Assembly (NCBI GenBank): GCA_963853835.1
Contig: OY970832.1
Coordinates: 3,988,001 to 4,052,000, forward strand
DNA from: Calendula officinalis
Taxonomy: Eukaryota > Streptophyta > Magnoliopsida > Asterales > Asteraceae
Reading direction: 5' to 3'
Length of the DNA: 64,000 nucleotides
Shown: piece by piece, positions 11,352-22,112 of the stretch
Layout: each line of letters opens with the position of its first letter
Position numbering within the stretch: position 1 is the stretch's first letter
Made by a program: the position numbers and the translations under genes
Notes under the pieces: model-generated
Databases searched by the model: none
Told to the model about the DNA's origin: nothing
What the model saw: the letters and a program-made list of their open reading frames with translations, nothing else

Positions 11352-11842
11352 TAGGCCTCTAAACGAGCTGAACGAACACGAACGGGGCCTTGTTCGTGTT
11401 CGTTTATTAAGGAAAATATGTGTTCACGAACACTTATCGAATGAAATTTTGTGTTCGTGTTCGTTTGTTAAGAAAATTTAGTGTTCACGAACGGTTCGTG
11501 AACGATGGTAACAAACATAAACGAACATAAACAAACACAAACGTACACGAAACAAACACAAACAAACACAAACGAACATAAACAAACACAAACATACACA
11601 AACGAACATAAACAAACACAAACGAACATAAACAAACTCAAACGAACACTAACAAATGAACGTAAACAAACGAACACGAACGGATGTCACGAACGTAAAC
11701 GAACGAACGGACCTTTGTTCGTGTTCGTTTGTTTAACTAAACGAACACAAAATCTTGTTTGTGTTCGTTTGTTTAGCTAAACGAACTTCCGCCGAACGGT
11801 TTGCAAACGATTTATTGAACGTTCGGTTCGTTTACAGGCCTA
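11352..11842. mobile_element. dyad-repeat element of the GTTCGTTT type
   Basis: Bounded by taggcctctaaacga and its imperfect complement cgtttacaggccta. The interior is made of the word acgaacataaacaaacacaa and variants in one orientation, with gttcgtgttcgtttgtt in the other at both ends, so the left third pairs with the right third. The middle is a strand-asymmetric A/C-rich array (about 11505-11700). No coding capacity. A ttcttcc word flanks both sides but not flush, so a target duplication is unproved. Architecture resembles the elements at 36454 and 45141. Confidence 0.7.
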
Positions 11843-12397
11843 GACTTCTTCCACCAACTTTATACGCACCACTATTTTTTATCTATTTGATTTCAAAGAT
11901 AAGTCAAACATAATTATCATCACCATCACATAGCTTGAAAGTCAATTCATTCCAAACTCTATCGTCCGTTACTTTCTCCAGTTGTTATGCTGTCACTGAC
12001 GTCGGCCACACATTTGCCAATCAGGAATTTCTCTCTCCATCTCTTCATTTCTTGAATTTAAAAATACAAATATCATTATAAATTTTAGGTGGTTAAAGAA
12101 ATGAAGAACATAGTAATAGATAAAAGGGAAATTAAAGAAAATGAAATCAATTAATATAGATTTCACAAATAGTTCATATGATTTATCAATTATCACATAC
12201 ACAATATTTTATGTTCATTTATAACAAAAGAATAGTTTATTACAAAAATATTAAACTGGGTAGTTTAATTGTATAGACTACGTGTGTAACATGTATAACA
12301 AACTATCGTACATCAAGAATTCTAATGTAATAAACGAATTTAAATAATTCAAAATTCAAAAGTGAAAAATCACGTGACCGTAATTTTCTCTTTATAA
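11843..12397. other. spacer, nothing recognised
   Basis: AT-rich sequence with no supported ORF, RNA gene or repeat boundary. Confidence 0.4.
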
Positions 12398-13130
12398 GGC
12401 TACTAGGTATGGGTACTACATGTGGTACCCATTTTGCTTGCCACATCATTGCCACTTAAGCAACCACACCACCACCACACCACATCATTTGGTGGAAATA
12501 CTCACTACACCACACCATTTTATTTTCCATATCATAATTTCATTTCCATTTATTTTTTAAACATAAAACCATATCATTTCATTTTTTTTATAAAAATAAC
12601 CCAAATAGTTAGTTTAAATACTATATTTTTATTTAGGGAACAAGCGAGCCCAGCGAAAAAAGCCCAACAAAAAAACTGATGCCCACTTACTTTAAAAAAA
12701 AACCCAAATAAAAAACCCTAATCCTAAGTCGTCTTCTCCAAATGAAAACTCACAGGTGCAGGTTCTTCTTTTTTTTTTCTCTTCTCGAAAATCTATGGAA
12801 CGGTCAAAAAAACCATTGAAACGCTCGATCCCCACGCCCCACTCCCGTTCCTTCCCGTGGCCGTGGTCACCCTCGCCCCACGCAGACCCCCCACGCCGGT
12901 TGGGGGGGGGTGTTTGCCTTTTCTTCCACACCGTGGCCCTTCCCTCGCCCCACGCAGACCCCCACGCCGTTGGGGGGTGGTGTTTGACTTTTCTTCCACA
13001 CCGTGGCCCTTCCCTCGCCCCACGCAGACCCCCCACGCCGTTTGGGGGGTGGTGTTTGCCTTTTCTTCCGCACCGTGGCCCTTGTCACCTCACCACCACG
13101 CCGGATGGCGTGGTCCCATACCCAACAGCC
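12398..13130. mobile_element. PIF/Harbinger-like non-autonomous element
   Basis: The ends ggctactaggtatggg and cccatacccaacagcc are imperfect inverted repeats flanked by TAA on both sides (12395-12397 and 13131-13133), the 3-bp duplication typical of PIF/Harbinger. It is 733 bp. The left half is AT-rich with a cca/cac microsatellite; the right half is GC-rich and carries a tandem repeat. Overlapping ORFs in all frames of the GC-rich part are composition artefacts, not genes. Confidence 0.72.
12871..13082. repeat. GC-rich tandem repeat, about 70-bp unit x3
   Basis: The unit begins cctcgccccacgcagacccc and runs through ccacgccgttgggggg to ccgtggccct. Copies start at 12871, 12943 and 13013 (periods 72 and 70). 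Each unit holds an internal dyad (ccccccacg / ttggggggtgg), so single strands could form hairpins. Confidence 0.85.
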
Positions 13131-14499
13131 TAAGAATCGACGTTGAACCTTCAAATCATTCATTGGTCTTCTCCTAGCTGGCTTTTTTAAGCAGCAGCAC
13201 CACCACCACCACACCAACTCCGGAACTGAATTCCGACCAAGATCTGAAAACCGGTTGCCGTAAACCGCTCTACGCGCCGCCACACGCCGGGAAGGATCGC
13301 CGGAGTCCTTATTTTCAGGCGAGTTTACCAACTACTAATCACGTTGTCATACATTTCTTTGCTCCTTCACCAACCAGTCTTATAGATTTCCCCCCTTTCT
13401 TTCTCACGTTTCTTTTTTTTTTTTTTTAGGGTCATTCATTTGTTCTCCGTTTTTCATGGTCGAAATCTTCAGCTGTTCATTACCATGGGACAAGTATCGA
13501 TTCTGTAAGTGGTTTCCAGAACTCAATCTTTCCATTCTAAATTGTTTCATACTTAATCGATCATGTTTTTATGGTTAATTGTTAATTTGTATCCAACTTT
13601 TGAGAATTTTTTACTTCTGTGGACTCAATTAATCAATTTTAACGTTTACCAGCTCAAATTTAGCTAATTTTGTAGGCCTTATTGCGAATTTTGTGTTTTT
13701 CTAGCTTAAATTAAGTTTTTGTACCATAAATTTTATACTACTGTTAAGATCATAGTTTTCTTGATTATGTCACTTTTATATGGATCATAAATTTTATGTG
13801 GAAATTTAATCTGCGTCTTTGCATTTTAGTGATTTGAAAAAGGTTAAAAAGCATGATTCGCTCACCAAGCCAGCTCCATTTTCAAAGATTTTATATGAAT
13901 TAGTGTATATTTTTCTTGAGCTGCATACCTTTTTAACTCCCTCACACACATGCATATACATATATTTACATGTTTTGCATACTCATTACATATTTTTTCA
14001 CATTAGCCACGAACGCATATAATTAGTTTAAACCAAACATGATTTTGCAAGGATTTGCTAATAATTAGTATAAACTATCATCATAATTTGGCGATTTCCT
14101 CCATTTATACACAAAACTACCATCACTAAAAAAAGTAACCCTAAAAATGACTTTTATAAAAATAATCAATTTTGACTTTGGTTGATCTTGTTCACTTTTG
14201 ACCAAATTTTGACCGATTTTGACCAAGACCGATAAATGCTCCAATTAGAAAATTTATTAATAGGTTGGCCACGGATAACCGCCTAGATCGATTTTTTTTA
14301 ACACCGATTTTGTTTGTTTCTGCCAGCTTTACATTCCCTTTTTTGAATTGTTGATTTGGTGTCTTGTTTGGTTTAAACTTTAAACGCTGCTTATTTAAAA
14401 AAGAAAAAATAGTATTATTTTGCACTATCTAATTTGAGTTTGATGTATACTCGTTGCTTATTAGACATTTTTAAAATATGTACTTAACCAGTTAGCCCC
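13131..14499 (+). other. possible leader or first exon of an unrecognised transcript
   Basis: 13135-13330 is gene-like in composition (cag/cac-rich, GC-richer), followed by ag-gt and gt-type junctions and a T-rich stretch. An ATG at 13484 opens MGQVSIL before a GTAAGTGG donor-like site near 13507. No downstream exon could be linked. It may be the 5' part of a gene disrupted by the inverted repeats that follow. Confidence 0.25.
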
Positions 14500-15700
14500 A
14501 ATTTTTTGAAGCAGACTCTCTACTAATAAGTAGAATTATGATTGTCTATATCTTACATTCTTTATATTTTTTTATTCAATTATTATTTTACTTAATTGAA
14601 TCTACATTCTTTCTTGTGGAATTTGAATTGAAGATGTCCATGTTGCACCGTGTCATTATCATTTGATAAAGACGGCCTTTAATGGCCTTACCATATGGTC
14701 TTAATTATAAAAGTAAATAAAATATAGTAGTTCTTTTTCATTTTCTTTGAAACATATAGTTGGAGATGTGTTACAAGTAATAAGAAATAGTTCTTGCTAA
14801 ATAAAAACAGTCATCCTTTTATTACCTTTGTTTTCTAAGTTACGTGCTAATAGCCAGACTTGATTTGGATATACGTAATCTAGACAAAAAAAATCGTTCG
14901 ACATACAAGATTATGTCAACCTTAATATTAATAGTAGTTTGATATCACTTGATGCAAACTCTAACGTTCAAGTTGATCTACAAGTAACATGAAATATCAA
15001 TTTGTCCCTAGACATGGTGACATTTAATTTGAGTACTTTTGATATTAAGCATCATCCTATTACTATGTCGTCTAATAACATAACACATTTTGGATCTCCA
15101 AAAATGAGAAGTATACTCGCAATGAAATTTCAGACTTCTTAAATCCATGAATAGACAAATTTTTATAAAGAATAGAATAAAGCGAAGAAAAGTTGTATGT
15201 CTAAAGGATATCTCGATCTCCTTCTAAAAAACCAGTTAGAGGGCTCTCAAACTTCACTGCAAGCAGTTGCTTCTTATTTTTTGAAATCTAAAATGCGTTA
15301 TTACACAACACCGTAATAACGTCCCTAATAACACTCGTACTCAAGTTGAAAGTCACCAAGTCTAGGGACAGATAAATATTTCCATTAATTTCAAAATCAA
15401 ATTCAACGCTAGTGTTTGAATCAATAGATATTAAACTATTATCTATATTAAATTTGACAAACAAATCTTGTATGTCAATGGTCTTAATTATGTCTAAGTT
15501 ACTCATATCCCGAATAAGCCAGTAAACTAGAAAACAGAGGATAAAAAAGAAAGGGCGAATGCTCTTATTTTGCTAGGATTGTTTTTTATTATCTGTAATA
15601 CATCTTCAACTCTGTTTCAAACAAATATTAGACTTTATCCATGAATTTCAGTGTAGCTACTCGTAACTCCTTCATTCATCATTTTACCTGATCAAGTCTA
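14500..15700. repeat. giant imperfect inverted repeat A
   Basis: The left arm, about 14750-15120, pairs with the right arm, about 15288-15640, over roughly 350 bp. Examples are gacatacaagatt (14900) against its complement near 15480, and gtccctagacatggtgac (15005) against its complement near 15360. The loop is about 170 bp. The outer left part (14500-14750) is homologous to the left arm of inverted repeat B. Short ORFs here are chance. It could be a foldback transposon or a source of long hairpin RNA. Confidence 0.75.
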
Positions 15701-15749
15701 TATCTTGCATGTAGAAATTGGCGATTTAGTTAGGCATTCATGAAAATAT

Positions 15750-16410
15750 AGGCCAAACTTAGTTACTCGTAACTTCTTTGTTTATCATTTTACTTCATCA
15801 ACTCTATATCTTGCATGTAGAATTTGAATTGAAGATGACAACTTTCAAAACCGCATCCTTTGAGATTCATGGCCGTGCGACCTACATAGATTAAGATGTT
15901 CTAAGTTGTATGTCCTTACTTTACAGACTTGATTAAAAAGGGCCAACATGATTAAGCTAATTTTTTATATTAAAATTTATAATTAAAATATAATATTTCT
16001 TTTTCATTATGTTCGCATTGAGAGTTGAATATGTTATATCAACAAATAACCAACCGACAACACGAAACATCTTTTCTTGTTGTTCAGTGAACAATACGGC
16101 AAACATGATTTCTAATTGTTCATTGGTGTTTGTTTGTAACATATCTTCAACACTCACTGCTAACAGAATAAAAAAGAAATATTACATAGTATTCATAAAT
16201 TTTAATATAAAAGTCAAGGTTAATCGTGCTATCTTTAATTAAGACTATAAAGTAAGGACATTAAACGTACATCGACTAAGTCTTTGTTGGTCGGAAGGCC
16301 GTGAATATTGAAGGACGCGGGTATGATAGTTGCCATTTTCAATTCAAATTATGCATGTAAGATGGTAGATATAGCTAAGTGAAATGAATAAATAAAGGAG
16401 TTATAAGTGC
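15750..16410. repeat. giant imperfect inverted repeat B
   Basis: The arms (about 15750-16080 and 16090-16410) pair along nearly their whole length: gcatgtagaatttgaattg on the left corresponds to caattcaaattatgcatg on the right, atgtccttactttac to ataaagtaaggacat, and atattaaaatttat to its complement. The loop is very short. The arms are related to those of inverted repeat A. A direct repeat of the outermost 60 bp of the left arm occurs at about 15655-15715. Confidence 0.8.
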
Positions 16411-16505
16411 ATGAGCAGCATGAATAAATACCATTTTATGAAAACAAAAATTAGCAAATTCGTCATTTTATTGTGGTTTCCTTCAATTTTTGTAGTTAAT
16501 TATAA

Positions 16506-16870
16506 ATGTTTATATCCTCTTTGAGACAAAACCATTTGCTAACTGAAATTGTGAAACCATTTGTTAATTTACCTCCATATGAGAAATTACGAAGCTCTTG
16601 CAAATGGAATCGATTCGAATTTAGAGATGTCTGTTTTGATCGTCGACTTGATCCTTGTGGGATCTTCACTTGTGCTTCTAGCTCACAAAATCAGGTAATA
16701 TTTCTTTTCCGTGTCTCGTGGATTTGGAGATTTTTGGGAATTGTAAATTACTGATTTAAATTTTCTGATTTGTGTTTTACATTGATCTTTTGTAATAGAT
16801 CGCACTGAAGCCAGGCTTCTTGTTGACATTCATTGGAAGAACACAACTGACTTCATTAAGAATATATGAA
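16506..16870 (+). pseudogene. possible gene fragment (transit-peptide-like exon)
   Basis: Codons from 16506 (MFISSLRQNHLLTEIVKPFV...) read through a basic, Cys-containing stretch to CASSSQNQ, then meet a donor-like CAG/GTAATA at 16695. A later piece after ...TAATAG at about 16799 reads RTEARLLVDIHWKNTTDF and then stops. The first part looks like an organelle targeting exon, but I do not recognise the protein. Likely a captured or truncated gene piece; it could also be chance. Confidence 0.25.
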
Positions 16871-17439
16871 GTTTATTTCGCATGCCAAGTGTTTGTGTTT
16901 ATGTCTCAGTGAAACTTGATGAATAATTTAATTCTGAAGTTTTAATATTTCTGTAATTATTTTATTCGCTAGCTATACTTTGTCGGGTAATGTTTTATTT
17001 GTAATGGGTCAAATTGGTGGATTTTTTTCGGGTAATGTTATTTATTTACATAATAATCGTTGGATATGTACCTTCATATGTTTCAGAATTTGCGTTGTTA
17101 TTGACATTTAATAAACGGAAACCCATTGTTACAAAAAGTTATAACTATCATTTATATCATTAGGTCACGTACCATGCTAAAATTGCAAAAATGTGCCACG
17201 ATGTGTCCAAATGTATATTAGTATCTTACCTTAGTTTTCTTTAAAAGCTAACATCTTACTATTTTACTAATGTAGTATCTTACTCATGTTTTGTACATCT
17301 AATATTTACAAACTAAATAAATGGACTAAACGGTGTTGACGGTCAATCCAATTTGGCTCATCCCATTTTATATGCACATATTAAATTATTGATTCCAACT
17401 TTCTTCTAAGGTGAATGACCCACATATTATATGCACATA
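16871..17439. other. spacer, nothing recognised
   Basis: AT-rich. The word tatgcacata occurs at about 17371 and again at 17430, just before the LINE body. No gene. Confidence 0.35.
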
Positions 17440-19258
17440 ATAAGGAGTTCAAGATGGAAAGAGGGCTTAGACAAGGAGATCCACTTTCTCCGTTCTTGTT
17501 TATTTTAGTAATGGAAGGTCTTCATGTGGCAATGGAAGAAGCGGTTTCGAGGAAGATGTTTCTTGGTCTTAAGGTAAAAAACGATGACTTGAACATCTCT
17601 CATTTAATTTATGCGGATGATGTCATTTTCTTGGGTGAATGGTCGTTGAAAAACATCCAAACCCTCCTTATTATTTTACATCACTTCCACATGACATCCG
17701 GGTTGAAAATAAATTTACATAAATCGAATCTCTATGGTATTGGTATGAAAGATGAAGATATAAGCTATATGGCGGATTCGGTTGGGGTGTGCAAAGGGAA
17801 AATCCCTTTTATTTATTTAGGCCTCCCGGTTGGGGCATGCATGACCCGGATGAAGAATTGGGATGTGTTGATTAACCGTTTTAAGCAAAAACTGTTTAAA
17901 TGGAAAGTAAGTACCCTATCTAGTGGGGGTAGATCCATGATTAATAAGTCGGTGCTTGGTGGGTTAGGAGTGTATTACCTATCTCTGTTTTTGTTGCCTA
18001 GAAACGTTAATAACATCTTGGAAAGGTTGAGAGCATCCTTCTTTTGGGGCGGAACCGAAGATTGCAAGAAAATTCATTGGGTTAAATGGGATGTAGTTTT
18101 GGCTTCTTTAGAGAATGGTGGGCTTGGTATCGGTAGTTTACAGGCGTTTAACTTAGCTCTCCTTTTGAAGTGGGTATGGTGGTTTGTTAATAACCGGCAG
18201 GCGTTGTGGGCGAGAATCATTTCTATCTTATACGGGGATGACGGTGGGTTAGCTCGTTTTAATCCTCGGGGTCATAGTGGTGCACAACCATGGGGGTCAA
18301 GTGCTTAAAATGACGGTCAAATATAAAGTGCAAGGAATTAATCTGCTTGATAATTTGACGAAAAGGGTCGGGAATGGTAGGGATACGTTGTTTTGGAATG
18401 AAGTGTGGGTGTCAAATGACACGTTAGCAGCTTTGTATCCTCGCTTATATCGGCTCGAAACGAACCCGGGTTGTATGGTTGTCGACCGCTTGGTGAATAA
18501 TACAGTGACATGGTCGTGGGCTAGGGTAATGAGGGGTGGTCGACTTGAGGCCCTAACGTCACAACTTGCAACGGTTCTGGAGGGTGTAGTGCTTACCGAT
18601 GTGCCGGATAGATGGGCTTGGAAAATCGGGCCAAATGAGGTCTTTGAAGTTGGTTCTACCAGGAGGTGGCTGGATAGCTTGATCCTTCCATCTTCGGCCT
18701 CACCTACTCGTTGGAATAGGTTTGTGCCCCGCAAGGTAAATATCATGTATTGGAAGATCAACTTAAATCGTATTCCTTCTAAATCAAATTTAATTATGCG
18801 GGGAGTAGTGCTAGAATACACTAAATGTGATTCATGTGGTTTTTCGGTGGAGAATACGGACCATATTTTTTGGAGTTGTGAAGTGGCGAAAGATATTTGG
18901 TTGTCGATTAGTAGGTGGTTGCAAGTCCTAGATACAAATGTTGCGAGTTTGGATGACCTTATGTATACGATGGATGCTAATGCTCTAAATTCTCGTGTAA
19001 AAAGCATAGTGGAAGTGGTTTGCTTAACAACAATTTGGATTATTTGGAGGTATAGAAATGCGGTGACGTTTAAAAATGGTGATACCCGGAAGAATCTTTT
19101 AGTGGATGCAATTAAAGAAGTTTCGTATTTTTGGATTAGTAATCGTAACAAGAAGTTTAATCTTAGTTGGGTAGAATGGTTAATTTTTTCTTGTAATGTT
19201 TAATTTTTATTTTTCTAGCTTTATGCTAGTTTTATTTTAATGAAAGATGTTTCCAAAA
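17440..19258 (+). mobile_element. 5'-truncated LINE (non-LTR retrotransposon), RT C-terminal half and zf-RVT
   Basis: The coding remnant starts inside the reverse transcriptase at EFKMERGLRQGDPLSPFLF and contains the catalytic YADD motif (HLIYADDVIFLG), the SGLKIN and YLGLPVG blocks, the thumb and the C-terminal zinc-binding RT region (CDSCGF...DHIFWSC). The first frame ends at 18308 and the second continues from 18277, so one frameshift lies near the G-run ccatgggggtc at about 18292. The upstream endonuclease and the first half of RT are missing, as expected from incomplete reverse transcription. The 3' end is tgtttccaaaaaa near 19258. Target duplication not found. Dead copy. Confidence 0.9.
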
Positions 19259-19536
19259 AACTTATCTCGAGTTGATTTCCATCCCGTATGTTTTCCAAGA
19301 GAAATTGTGGAAAAATGAAGAAGAGAAAATAGTATTTTATAAGAGAAAATCGGAAGTCCCTTAAATAACATCCGGGGTCAAAGTACGATTATCATAAGTT
19401 TGGGGGTCAAAAATCAAAAAACAAATTTGGGGCACAGATATCCAGTTATCCATTACAAAACACCATCTTCACCATATCACCAACAAAATTCATAGCAAAA
19501 ATTGCAGAGTGAAGCTCCTATAATTTAGCCCAAAAT
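19259..19536 (+). other. short spacer and presumed promoter/5' UTR of RPL17
   Basis: 278 bp between the LINE tail and the bL17c start codon. The LINE insertion therefore borders the promoter. No TATA box was confidently identified. Confidence 0.4.
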
Positions 19537-20654
19537 ATGGCGAGCGTCACAACAACGTGGAACATGTCGTCACTAAAATCGTCACTTCCTTCAATTTCAC
19601 TTTCAACTTCGAATTCTTCAATTCGGTGTTCATTTCGACCCCTAAATTTCACTCGATCTAAACCTAATTCGAAGCCAGTTTTTGGATCTTTCCTTGGTCT
19701 AGCTCCTCTTAATCCTCTTCCGAATCTCTCTTCTACAGGTAAAACGTATAATCTGTTCGACTGTTTGTAATTCTCGCAATAATGTTGAAATTGCTGTGTG
19801 CTTTGATGTCTTTTCTGGTGTGCATGCGGTCAGAATTTATGAAGTTTGCAAAAATTATCAGCATTGATTGGTTCTGTGGTCGCTTGCATACTTTTGATAA
19901 TTCGATAAATGTAAATTTGTTGTTAGGGTGATGTTTTATAGTAGGAAAAAATTGTTACATATGCTAATTTATCAGTGTGGAATTCTAGGGTTTGTTGAAC
20001 GTAGACTTTTGTGAGGATAGTTTAAGCTGTAAGTTCCACAATGAAAGCAAGATTTAGGTAACCATTTTGTTGATAAACTTGATAATAGTATAATACACTT
20101 TATAACAAATATAAAAGGGTAATGCACATAAGATTAGATTATCATTCTACTAATATTTTGTTGTTTGTAATCATGGTTAACACATTAATAATCATGGTCA
20201 ACCAGCCCGTTTTGACCCGTGCTAATCTTGTTAATTTGTACCAGGAAACAACAGTTATGAACACAACTTCACCACTATCGACAACGGTGGCCGAATCTCG
20301 GCCATGAGACACGGGCGGCGGGTCCCGAAACTGAACCGCCCGCCCGACCAACGCAAAGCACTTCTTCGTGGGCTAACGACCCAACTTCTAAAACACGGGC
20401 GGATTAAAACGACCCGGGCCCGTGCTAGTGCAGTGAGAAAATATGTAGACAAAATGATAAGTTTAGCAAAAGAAGGGTCGCTTCATAAGAGAAGACAAGC
20501 GTTAGGGTTTATTTATGAAAAACAAATTGTGCACGCGTTGTTTGCAGAAGTCCCCGAAAGATATGGTGAAAGGAATGGCGGGTACACGAGGATTATAAGA
20601 ACTTTACCTAGGAGAGGGGATAATGCACCAATGGCGTTTATTGAGCTTGTTTAG
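19537..20654 (+). CDS. RPL17: 50S ribosomal protein L17, chloroplastic (bL17c)
   Basis: Large-subunit protein of the plastid ribosome. Exons 19537-19738 and 20245-20654 (GT-AG, codon split after first base) give 203 residues. Residues 1-87 form an S/T/P-rich plastid transit peptide ending ...IDNGGRISA. M88 begins the bacterial-type core MRHGRRVPKLNRPPDQRKAL, and the rest (LLKHGRIKTTRARASAVRKY; IVHALFAEVPERYGERNGGY; TRIIRTLPRRGDNAPMAFIEL) matches bL17 over its 116-residue length. The intron contains gacccgtg-type words common in this window. The frame is open throughout with no lesion. Confidence 0.96.
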
Positions 20655-22112
20655 TTTGTGTTTTTTTTTTTTTTTTAGTCATGTATCAACACTCGTTTTT
20701 TTGAATGTTTTATCGGTGTATAATATGATTTTGAGTGTGTTGTTACGACGATTTTGATGTTGTTGACTTTTGTTGACTTGTCGTGTTTGCCCGTTTGGGT
20801 TGAAAGATGCAATCTTGGTGTTGAAAAGGTGTATGATCGATAGGCTTGATAGCACAAGAATCACTAATCCAAACAGTACTGATAGATAATTTGAAAAAGT
20901 ATTGTGTATTGTACTGTATAGCTCGGTTTGGTATCGGTAACTGTCTCTGAAGCATATTCAAACTTTGAATTAGTGATATTGGTTAATTTGTCACCAAAAT
21001 GATTTTGTTTACCTAAAGTAAAAGGGAAAACCCCGTTTTGTTCACTTACCATCCAAGAACTAATTTTTTGTTATAATTGGTATCGTGCAAACAAAAATTC
21101 TCATAAGTTCATATAAGTTGGAATGAAAAAAAGATTCTTAGCCGAGGATATATGAAAATTTAGTAGGAAATAATATAATTTTTCATACCTCATATCATAA
21201 TAAATATATATTTTTTATTTTTTACAATATGAAAATAAATGATATAATTTCATAATTTACTTTATTTGATAAAATGTAATAAAACACAAAATCACTAACT
21301 ATCTCTTTTAATATAGTCAAATAAATCTTTTATCCTTACTTTACTTTAAATGTCATTAATATTATTTTATATAAAAGAAACGGGATTCATCATACACTAA
21401 CTATTCAATTAATCGATCTTAATTCATTTGTAATATTTTGTATTAAAAACCGTAAATTCAACAATATATCATTTTATTTGATAAGGAAGAAGTACAAGTT
21501 TTATACTTTTATCGAATGTTTCCTTTTATTGTTTTAATAATACTTCTCCGTTCCAATTTTATTGTGCATATTTCTATTTTGATTTGTTCAAAGTAATCGT
21601 CTACTCCTAAGTTTAAGTAGGAAAGCGAAATTTAATTAGTAATATAGTATAACTAATGTATTTTTTCTAAATAATAATAGGGTTCTTCTAACTTATGCCT
21701 CAGGGCATACATTATGTGTAATTAATGAAATTTTTTATTTCCTAATATATTTGAATAACATTAATAAACTTAATTTCTACCATTTGAGAAGAAGAAATAA
21801 ATATAATTTTCAATTTACAAGAAAACTTGATGTTTATTAATTACACCTAATATATACCTAATATACTGGGCATAAAAACCATATTGGGAGGGAGTATAAT
21901 TTTTGGTTTTATACATTTTTGAACGGTCAAACAAACAAACCCTGAATCCCCCGCCGACGATCCCGCCGCCACAAAAATCCGATTTGCTGACTCCTTTCCC
22001 GTTCAACTCATTTTAGGGTTCCACCACCCAATTTTTATAATCCAGCTACGTGTTCACATCGTAGTCAACGATTATTCAATCCAATGTCAGCACACCATTA
22101 AATTGAACAAAA
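20655..22112. other. spacer between RPL17 and the ATM transporter gene
   Basis: It holds the RPL17 3' UTR (T-run at 20660), an old degenerate MITE at 21221-21493, and the presumed ATM promoter/leader with a GC-richer patch near 21945-21985. No other gene was seen. Confidence 0.5.
21221..21493. mobile_element. degenerate Stowaway-like MITE, copy 5
   Basis: The interior lines up with the family (cactaactatctcttttaat, tgtcattaatatta, aaaaaccgtaaattc, atcattttatttgataagga), but both termini are eroded and the cctccg core is lost on the left. It is the oldest of five copies. Confidence 0.55.

Noticed and set aside
11468..11780. ORFs with TNTNEHKQTQ or VCLCSFV repeats
   Set aside because: Translation of the GTTCGTTT dyad element on either strand.
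12692..13331. Overlapping long ORFs on both strands (Pro/Gly/Arg-rich, Trp-rich)
   Set aside because: They come from a GC-rich 70-bp tandem repeat inside a TAA-flanked transposon; all frames are open by composition and no domain is present.
15288..16242. Short ORFs on both strands
   Set aside because: They mirror each other because they lie in the arms of the inverted repeats; no evidence of coding.
18297..19151. 284-codon minus-strand ORF
   Set aside because: Antisense shadow of the LINE reverse-transcriptase C-terminal frame.
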